NCBI GenBank assembly: GCA_934364985.1
Contig: CAKRMU010000003.1
Coordinates: forward strand, 62,001 to 126,000
Direction: 5' to 3'
DNA length: 64,000 bases
Source of the DNA: an uncultured Porphyromonas sp.
GTDB lineage: Bacteria > Bacteroidota > Bacteroidia > Bacteroidales > Porphyromonadaceae
Made by a program: the position numbers and the translations under genes. This document shows positions 57,904-64,000 of the stretch, piece by piece (position 1 is the first letter of the stretch; every line of letters begins with the position of its first letter). Below the pieces are notes generated by a model, which was not told the origin of the DNA, did not search any database, and saw only the letters and a program-made list of their open reading frames with translations.

Positions 57904-58051
57904 TATTTTTTGCTCAATAATTTAGCAATCTCTCACATCGTGCTACGGCACTGAAAACTGCTAAAAGTTGGAACGGCATCAAAGAGTATGGTGCAAATCC
58001 GTATGCTTACTTTATACTCGCGTCAAATAATCCTTATGGAAACTCTTATTG

Positions 58052-58137
58052 AGGATATCAGGTATTAACCGAGGAGGATACCCTATATTTGCCTTGACGA
58101 ATACCCTATATTTGAGACGGCGAATTTAGGGTATTTT
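58052..58137. repeat. Array 6: four 17-bp near-palindromes at 23-bp period
   Basis: Units start at 58052, 58075, 58098 and 58121, in the divergent gap between rpsH and ftsK. Unit 1 is the ATCAGG type; units 2 and 3 are the CCCTA type (cgaataccctatatttg); unit 4 is reversed (cgaatttagggtatttt) and runs into TTTTC. Spacers are ccgagg, ccttga, agacgg. Confidence 0.88.
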
Positions 58138-58264
58138 CTATATGAAATTATTAGATTTGAGTATCAGCAGTTTACAAATTCGTTTCGACGCAATTTAAGG
58201 GGAGCAGTTTAGGGTATCTAAATTCTTTTTTGAAAGTGTGGAGAATTGTGTACTTGCTTTTTGG

Positions 58265-58272
58265 TAAGTTTG
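58265..58272 (+). promoter_or_regulatory. -7 box of the ftsK promoter
   Basis: TAAGTTTG fits TAnnTTTG; the -33 is weak. A start near 58279 rules out the upstream ATG at 58246 and supports ATG 58297 for FtsK. Confidence 0.5.
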
Positions 58273-58296
58273 CAAAGAATAACGTATCAAGAAGTA

Positions 58297-60831
58297 ATGA
58301 GCAAGGTCAATAGACAACGAACTAAACCGGTAGAGAATAGGCGTAGGCACTCTAAAAACGAAGTGTCTATGGGGGGGAGTTTACAGGAGCGAATACACCG
58401 ATTTTTCCGAGGGTTGCTTGGACAAGATCGAGTGGGTCCTATCGCCATAGGAGCTATCTTGGTCGCCGTCGCCCTTTTCTTTGTTTTTGCTTTCATCTCC
58501 TACCTTATTGATGGTGCTAATGACCAGAGTGTCTTATTAGATCCTTCGATGACCACGATAGAGCAGCAAGCCGAGGCTATGCAAAGCTCCAGTGGCGTTG
58601 TGGGCATGGGACTCATGAATACGCTGGTCAATGAGTGGGTGGGTATCGGGATCATCTTTGTGATTATGATGGTGGCACTCTCTGGGATTGGCTTGCTCGG
58701 TCTCCGCAAGGTCAATTACGCTAAGGTGATCCTCTTCTCCTCTATCGCCACTTTTTGGACCTCTCTTTTTTGTGCTACCACATTCAGAGGCATCGCAGGA
58801 TGGTTCTTTTTTTACCCAGGGGGCATATTAGGAGAAACTATGTACCAGTGGTTGGTACTCAGGTTAGGTAGTTTTGGGGTGTGGCTGACCCTCATTTTGA
58901 CACTTCTTCTCTCCCTATTTCTTTTCTTTCAGTTCATAAGAAAAGGATACAATAATTGGGTCAATAAACGTGGAAATAAAAAGCCCGTGGTCGCCCCGAA
59001 GGAGGATTTGGATGACGTGATCCCCCCTATTGACCCTGACCCCGTCCCTGACTCTCCAAAAGAGACCGTGCGATTTGATGACGTCAATATCCACAAAGAA
59101 ATCAAAGAGGAACCAAAGGAAATTGAAGAGGAATCAGAGGAAGAGCCAACGCTATCTGTGACTATACCTCCGACTGTTATCAGCACAGCATCAAAACCCA
59201 AGAGTCATCTTATACCAAAAGATAGCGATGTAGGCATCGTCGTTAATGACAATAGAAGCATGGAGGAGGAGGTATCGACATCCGAACTCAAAGCGAAACA
59301 ATTGGTAGAGGAGCAGGGAGAATACGACCCACGACGCGAGCTATCACACTTTGAGATGCCCCACGCTGACCTACTCAAAAAGTACGAGCAACAGAATGAC
59401 GAAATAGACCTTGAAGAAATTGAGGAGAATAAAAGGCTCATCACCAGTACCCTACAAAGCTTTAGAATAGGCATTAAATCCATCAGTGCCACAGTGGGGC
59501 CTGCCATTACCCTTTATGAGGTAGTCCCAGAAGAAGGGATACATATCTCAAGGATTAGACGCCTTGAAGATAACATCTCAATGGACTTATCAGCTATGGG
59601 CATTCGCATAATCGCTCCTATTCCAGGTAAAGGAACGATAGGGATGGAGGTGCCAAACAAAAACCCTCAAGTGGTAAGTATGAGGTCGGTAATCCTCTCA
59701 AAAAAATTCACCGAGAGCAAGGCTGCCCTACCCGTAGCTTTAGGTAGGACGATCACGAATGACGTTTTCGTCTTTGACCTTGCCAAAACACCTCACCTCT
59801 TAGTGGCAGGTGCGACAGGGCAGGGTAAGTCTGTAGGGCTTAATGCTATCATTACTTCGTTGCTCTACAAGTTACATCCGTCAGAGCTAAAGTTCGTTAT
59901 GATTGACCCTAAGATGGTAGAATTCAGCCTTTACAGTCTAATTGAGAAGCACTATATGGCGAAACTACCGGAGGAGAATCAGGTAATTATCACCGACCCC
60001 AAGAGGGTAATGAATACACTTGAGTCGTTATGCGTAGAGATGGACAATAGGTATGAGCTACTCTCCACTGCCCATGTCCGTAACATCCGAGAGTATAATC
60101 AGAAGTTTCGACAACGTCTACTCAATCCTGCCCTTGGTCATAAGTTTCTCCCCTATATTGTGCTCATCATTGATGAGTATGGCGACCTTATGCTCACCGG
60201 AGGTAAAGAAATTGAGTCACCTATTACCCGATTAGCACAAAAGGCAAGAGCCGTAGGTATCCATGCCATAATTGCCACCCAGCGACCAATGGCATCTATC
60301 ATCACTGGAGCTATTAAGGCAAATTTTCCCGGGCGGCTTGCCTTTAAAGTCTCCTCCGGTACCGATTCACGGATCATCTTGGATACAACAGGAGCCAATA
60401 GACTTATCGGTAGAGGCGATAGCTTATTTACCACCGGGACAGAGCTTACACGTGTACAATGTGCCTTCGTTGATACCCCTGAGGTGAATAATCTTGTGGA
60501 ATTTATCGGCAGGCAACAAGGCTATTCAGGTGCTTATGAATTACCCGAAGTAGCACCTGAGGAGAGCAGTAGCGGAGGTACGTTAGCCACTGGCGAGCTG
60601 GATCCTAACGAGAGGGACGAACTCTTTGAGGCTGTTGCACGGAGGATAGTAGCTGACAAACGCCCATCAGCAAGCTATATTCAGCAGATCTTTGGTGTCG
60701 GGTACAATAGAGCATCTCGTCTAATGGTGCAACTGGAATATGCTGGCATCATCGCACCTCAGGATGGTAATAAAGCCCGCGAATTATTGGTAACCACCGA
60801 AGAACAATTAGAAAGAATCCTTTACCCTTAA
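58297..60831 (+). CDS. ftsK: FtsK/SpoIIIE DNA translocase
   Basis: An 844-residue septal DNA pump that segregates chromosomes and activates dimer resolution. The order is: a basic N-terminus, about four membrane helices (residues 45-210), an acidic Glu/Pro-rich linker (about 225-340), the motor with Walker A GATGQGKSVGLNA (about 505), Walker B VLIIDEYGDLM, and the C-terminal winged-helix gamma domain with YIQQIFGVGYNRASRLMVQL. The linker is short compared with E. coli. Start at 58297 (MSKVNRQRTK) is set by the promoter. Confidence 0.96.
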   Translation: MSKVNRQRTKPVENRRRHSKNEVSMGGSLQERIHRFFRGLLGQDRVGPIAIGAILVAVALFFVFAFISYLIDGANDQSVLLDPSMTTIEQQAEAMQSSSGVVGMGLMNTLVNEWVGIGIIFVIMMVALSGIGLLGLRKVNYAKVILFSSIATFWTSLFCATTFRGIAGWFFFYPGGILGETMYQWLVLRLGSFGVWLTLILTLLLSLFLFFQFIRKGYNNWVNKRGNKKPVVAPKEDLDDVIPPIDPDPVPDSPKETVRFDDVNIHKEIKEEPKEIEEESEEEPTLSVTIPPTVISTASKPKSHLIPKDSDVGIVVNDNRSMEEEVSTSELKAKQLVEEQGEYDPRRELSHFEMPHADLLKKYEQQNDEIDLEEIEENKRLITSTLQSFRIGIKSISATVGPAITLYEVVPEEGIHISRIRRLEDNISMDLSAMGIRIIAPIPGKGTIGMEVPNKNPQVVSMRSVILSKKFTESKAALPVALGRTITNDVFVFDLAKTPHLLVAGATGQGKSVGLNAIITSLLYKLHPSELKFVMIDPKMVEFSLYSLIEKHYMAKLPEENQVIITDPKRVMNTLESLCVEMDNRYELLSTAHVRNIREYNQKFRQRLLNPALGHKFLPYIVLIIDEYGDLMLTGGKEIESPITRLAQKARAVGIHAIIATQRPMASIITGAIKANFPGRLAFKVSSGTDSRIILDTTGANRLIGRGDSLFTTGTELTRVQCAFVDTPEVNNLVEFIGRQQGYSGAYELPEVAPEESSSGGTLATGELDPNERDELFEAVARRIVADKRPSASYIQQIFGVGYNRASRLMVQLEYAGIIAPQDGNKARELLVTTEEQLERILYP

Positions 60832-60838
60832 CGATACC

Positions 60839-61483
60839 ATGAAGACTAAAAAGCTACTTACGGCTCTCATAAGCGTGCTGATGCTTTCCCTCATAATACC
60901 ACAAAGCTATGCACAAGAGGCAGAGTCACTTCTCAGTAAAGCTAAAATCTATCTTGAGCCTTCGAGAGGTCTCAAGATAGATTATCAGCTACAGATCGGC
61001 GATGGACAGCCTACAACGGGGTGCTACTATGCCCTTAACAAAGCCTTTTATTTGGAGAGTGAAGAACTCAAGGCGTGGCACGATGGCAAAGGGAATCTCT
61101 GGGTTTTCCTCTCGCAAAATGGAGAAGTCAATCTCACCAATCCCCTCGAAGAGGATCTTATGGAGCTCAATCCTCTGCTCAATCTCAGTATCCTTTCGGC
61201 CAAACGTTTTTACCTAAATGCTAAAACGAAAGGAGCAATAACCACGCTCACCGCAACGCCTAAAAGTCCAAAGGAAGAGCCCGTAATCGAGCGTTTAGAA
61301 TTACAAATAGACACCAAAGGGAAACCCATAATAATGAAGGTCAAACAGAGGGGAATACAAGAGGTGCTATCCGTAAAAGTGGTTAAGCTGACTCAAGGCA
61401 TAGCGAAAGAGATGAAGCAGAAAGACTTCTTTACATTCACCCCTAATAAGCTACCCAATGTTTCCGTCATCGACTTAAGATAA
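60839..61483 (+). CDS. LolA-like periplasmic lipoprotein chaperone
   Basis: A 214-residue secreted protein with a signal peptide (MKTKKLLTALISVLMLSLII then Ala-Gln cleavage). The rest is rich in beta strands as in the LolA/LolB fold; KAWHDGKGNLWVFLSQNGEV and VNLTNPLEEDLMELNPLLNL resemble the LolA-like family found next to ftsK in Bacteroidetes. It probably carries lipoproteins from inner to outer membrane; this rests on fold type and position. It starts 7 bases after ftsK. Confidence 0.75.
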   Translation: MKTKKLLTALISVLMLSLIIPQSYAQEAESLLSKAKIYLEPSRGLKIDYQLQIGDGQPTTGCYYALNKAFYLESEELKAWHDGKGNLWVFLSQNGEVNLTNPLEEDLMELNPLLNLSILSAKRFYLNAKTKGAITTLTATPKSPKEEPVIERLELQIDTKGKPIIMKVKQRGIQEVLSVKVVKLTQGIAKEMKQKDFFTFTPNKLPNVSVIDLR

Positions 61484-61505
61484 ATAACTAAATAAAGATA
61501 TTAAT

Positions 61506-62450
61506 ATGGAGTCAATAAAGACCAAAGTACTTATCATAGGCGGAGGGCCTGCCGGATATACGGCAGCCATATACGCCTCAAGAGCGAGCCTTTCGCCCAT
61601 ACTTATAGAGGGTATTCAACCAGGAGGACAGCTCACAACCACTACTGATGTGGAGAATTTTCCGGGCTATCCCGATGGAATTAATGGCACTGAGATGATG
61701 GCTGATATCAAAAAACAAGCTGAGCGGTTTGGTGCCGACCTCAGGGATGGTGTCGTGAGTAAGATTAATCTTAAACAACGCCCTTTTGTCGCTGAGATCA
61801 ATGATGGTGCATACACGATTACCGCAGATAGCGTTATCGTCGCTACGGGAGCGAGTGCCAAATACTTAGGTCTTCCGGACGAGAAAAAGTATATGGGGAT
61901 GGGTGTCAGTGCCTGTGCGACATGCGATGGATTCTTTTATCGCGGTCAGGAGGTCGCCGTTGTGGGTGGTGGAGATACAGCATGCGAAGAGGCCTTGTAT
62001 CTCTCCCAGATTGCAAAGAAAGTGTACCTCATAGTGCGTCGAGACGAGCTTCGAGCCTCTAAAGTGATGCAAGACCGCGTCAAGAAATCCGATAAAATAG
62101 AAGTTCTTTGGGAGCATCAAGCAGAGGGTTTATTCGGTGAAAACGGCGTTGCAGGCGTACATCTCGTAAAGCGTAAAGGCAAAGACAATGAGTACCACTA
62201 CGACCTCCCTATTCAGGGATTCTTTCTTGCGATTGGACACCAACCTAATGTTGCTTTCCTCGAAGGACAATTAGCACTTGATGCCCAAGGCTACATCGCC
62301 ACAAACGAAGGACTCCCGGAAACGAATATCCCCGGAGTATTTGCAGCAGGAGATGTTGCGGATCCACACTTCAGACAAGCCATAACTGCAGCAGGGAGTG
62401 GGTGCAAAGCGGCTATGATGGCAGAGCGATTCTTAGGCGAACAAGCCTAA
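61506..62450 (+). CDS. trxB: thioredoxin reductase
   Basis: A 314-residue FAD/NADPH enzyme that reduces thioredoxin. It has the FAD-binding GGGPAGYTAAIYASRASL, the redox-active CATCDG (about residues 137-142), the NADPH-binding VVGGGDTACEEALYL and the FAD motif GVFAAGDVADPHFRQAITAA. Normal length; it ends the ftsK operon, 22 bases after the LolA-like gene. Confidence 0.96.
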   Translation: MESIKTKVLIIGGGPAGYTAAIYASRASLSPILIEGIQPGGQLTTTTDVENFPGYPDGINGTEMMADIKKQAERFGADLRDGVVSKINLKQRPFVAEINDGAYTITADSVIVATGASAKYLGLPDEKKYMGMGVSACATCDGFFYRGQEVAVVGGGDTACEEALYLSQIAKKVYLIVRRDELRASKVMQDRVKKSDKIEVLWEHQAEGLFGENGVAGVHLVKRKGKDNEYHYDLPIQGFFLAIGHQPNVAFLEGQLALDAQGYIATNEGLPETNIPGVFAAGDVADPHFRQAITAAGSGCKAAMMAERFLGEQA

Positions 62451-62516
62451 TGTTGATACACTGACTTTTCGCCATTTATCACTTTCAATCAGTGGATGAT
62501 GGCACAAGGGTTATCC

Positions 62517-62560
62517 AACCCGCATTGTTCATAGAGTACTACGAGCAATGCGGGTTTTGT
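62517..62560 (+). terminator. intrinsic terminator after trxB
   Basis: An 11-bp stem (AACCCGCATTG 62517-62527 with 62546-62556), which can extend inward by two more pairs, followed by TTTTGTATCTT. It closes the ftsK-lolA-trxB unit. Confidence 0.85.
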
Positions 62561-62618
62561 ATCTTCATTTTGACAATTACATAATATACTGATACAGAGA
62601 ATAATATATTAACTTCAG

Positions 62619-62704
62619 CAAATACTTGGTATTCGCCTTGAGGAATACCAAGTATTTGCTGAAGCGTATTCCGTATATTCTCCTAAACTAATATTGGATA
62701 TTCA
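62619..62704. repeat. Array 7: four 17-bp near-palindromes at 23-bp period
   Basis: Units start at 62619, 62642, 62665 and 62688, between the trxB terminator and the topA promoter. Units 1 (caaatacttggtattcg) and 2 (ggaataccaagtatttg) are reverse complements at 16 of 17 positions. Spacers are ccttga, ctgaag, cctaaa. Unit 4 is the most degenerate and runs into ATTTTA. Confidence 0.88.
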
Positions 62705-62870
62705 TTTTAGCCCACCTTGCAGATAGTTTTGAGCGAATGTTCATAAATCAAGATGAGGACATATCATTTTCCCACAAATAAAGTGCAAAAACGTTATCCG
62801 CGATACGGAAATACGCCGGAGTTATACACAAAAACAACCAAACGATTTATCAGTATTCCAAAGTCGCTTT

Positions 62871-62901
62871 TTTGTCACTTATATATTAATGTGTACTTTT
62901 G
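62871..62901 (+). promoter_or_regulatory. promoter of topA
   Basis: TTTG at 62871-62874 and TACTTTTG at 62894-62901 are separated by 19 bases, a strong match to the Bacteroidetes -33/-7 pattern. Transcription would start near 62908, about 37 bases before the ATG. Confidence 0.75.
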
Positions 62902-62944
62902 CACTTGCATTTATTTATGACGTGTGACAATAGAGATACATTAT

Positions 62945-64000
62945 ATGGCATCTAACCTCCTTATAGTAGAATCCCCAGCTAAGTCTAAAACCATCAGCAA
63001 GTTTTTAGGCAAAGATTATCAAGTACTATCGAGCTATGGGCATATCCGAGACCTTAAAACCAAAGGGATGGGAATAGATATTGACAACAACTTTGAGCCA
63101 CAATACGAAGTCTCTGAGGACAAAGAACGAGTGGTCAATGATCTAAAGAAAGCAGCAAAAAAAGCGGACAAAGTGTGGCTCGCGAGTGATGAGGACCGTG
63201 AGGGAGAAGCGATCGCGTGGCACCTTGCAGACGTATTAGGGTTAGATAAAAGTCTGAATAATAGGATCGTTTTTCACGAAATCACCAAGAGTGCAGTGGA
63301 GAATGCCCTTGCCCACCCGAGAACTATTGACAAAGGACGAGTGGATGCACAGCAGGCACGGAGGGTACTCGACAGAATCGTAGGTTTCGAACTTAGCCCT
63401 GTGCTATGGCGAAAAATCCGCCCTCAGCTATCGGCGGGTCGCGTACAATCCGTAGCAGTTCGCATCATTGTGGAGCGTGAGAGAGAGATCAACGCATTTG
63501 AGGCTAAGAGCAGTTTTAGAGTTGTAGGGACCTTCGTCACTGATGGCGGTGAGAAACTATTAGGTGAGCTAACAAAGCGTCCCTCAACCGAAAAGCAGGT
63601 CATTAAGATATTAGAGGAGCTAAAGGATGCTCAGTATACCATAGGAGAGATAGAGGTAAAGCCAAGCAAACGGAAGCCGGCTGCACCATTTACCACATCG
63701 ACGCTCCAGCAAGAGGCCTCCAGGCGAATGGGATTTCCCGTAGGGCTAACGATGCGATTGGCACAAAGTCTCTACGAAGCAGGGCATATCACCTATATGC
63801 GAACCGACTCAGTCAACCTTTCCGACTTCGCCATAGCGACCAGCTGTGCCCTCATTGAGAAAGAATACGGCAAGGAATACGTAAAAGCACGTAAGTATAA
63901 GAGTAATATCAAAGGAGCTCAAGAAGCACACGAAGCCATCCGACCAACAAATGTCGAAGTAGAGATAGCTGGGGCTAATAAACAGGAAAGAGCACTCTAC
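62945..64000 (+). CDS. topA: DNA topoisomerase I, N-terminal part (cut by the window end)
   Basis: The frame opens at ATG 62945 and is still open at the last base, giving about 352 residues of a type IA topoisomerase that relaxes negative supercoils. The Toprim domain is visible as LLIVESPAKSKTISKFLG with ASDEDREGEAIAWHLADVL (the DxDxxxxG metal motif). The catalytic Tyr is in AGHITYMRTDSVNLS, about residue 285, and AQEAHEAIRPTN follows. The zinc-finger C-terminus lies beyond the window. Confidence 0.96.
   Translation, partial: MASNLLIVESPAKSKTISKFLGKDYQVLSSYGHIRDLKTKGMGIDIDNNFEPQYEVSEDKERVVNDLKKAAKKADKVWLASDEDREGEAIAWHLADVLGLDKSLNNRIVFHEITKSAVENALAHPRTIDKGRVDAQQARRVLDRIVGFELSPVLWRKIRPQLSAGRVQSVAVRIIVEREREINAFEAKSSFRVVGTFVTDGGEKLLGELTKRPSTEKQVIKILEELKDAQYTIGEIEVKPSKRKPAAPFTTSTLQQEASRRMGFPVGLTMRLAQSLYEAGHITYMRTDSVNLSDFAIATSCALIEKEYGKEYVKARKYKSNIKGAQEAHEAIRPTNVEVEIAGANKQERALY

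Overview
The window is an accessory-poor stretch of chromosome from a member of the order Bacteroidales, most likely Porphyromonas or a close relative. The evidence is lineage-specific genes (DUF4290, DUF4494, DUF4105, DUF3078, a Bacteroidetes-length SecA, a PASTA protein without a kinase, a LolA-like protein after FtsK), a methylmalonyl-CoA mutase pair, and promoters of the Bacteroidetes type (TTTG at -33, TAnnTTTG at -7). No rRNA, tRNA, insertion sequence, prophage or CRISPR array was seen.

Layout. 1-5.3 kb (+): a partial gene, DUF4290, murA, rimM, then a coiled-coil protein, zapA and rny. 5.4-16.5 kb (-): an overlapping operon of DUF3078, rsmF-like, DUF4105, a degenerate alkaline-phosphatase-like protein, secA, yicC and a fused gmk-nadD. 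17-21.2 kb (-): mutA-mutB. 21.4-23 kb (-): metK with a candidate SAM-II-type riboswitch in its leader. 23.4 kb (+): rubrerythrin. 24.2-29.8 kb (-): PASTA protein, rluD, ddl, acyltransferase, pncA, DUF4494, yggS. 30.1-32.5 kb (-): outer-membrane receptor-like barrel. 32.8-43.2 kb (-): rpsL, rpsG, fusA and the S10 cluster down to rpsN. 43.5-45.4 kb (-): mscS. 45.8-48.9 kb (+): tsaD, pncC/cinA, recQ. 49.1-57.6 kb (-): rpsH to rplQ (spc and alpha clusters, including secY, map, infA and rpoA). 58.3-62.5 kb (+): ftsK, lolA-like, trxB. 62.9 kb to the end (+): topA, cut by the window edge.

Three things stand out. (1) Seven intergenic gaps each carry an 86-bp array of exactly four 17-bp near-palindromes, phased at exactly 23 bp with 6-bp spacers that are themselves partly conserved; all seven lie between transcription units. 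(2) The ribosomal superoperon is cut between rpsN and rpsH, and the downstream half now lies upstream of the rpsL half, with mscS and tsaD-pncC-recQ in between. (3) The metK leader has a sequence closely resembling the SAM-II core. Also notable are the Gmk-NadD fusion, a phosphatase-family protein that has lost its metal ligands, and a MurA with Asp in place of the fosfomycin-target Cys.

Most of the window is housekeeping: envelope synthesis (murA, ddl, PASTA protein, acyltransferase), secretion (secA, secY, lolA-like), translation, RNA turnover (rny, yicC), division and chromosome handling (zapA, ftsK, topA, recQ), and cofactor/NAD metabolism (nadD, pncA, pncC, yggS). Family assignments are from sequence recognition only; no database search was run.
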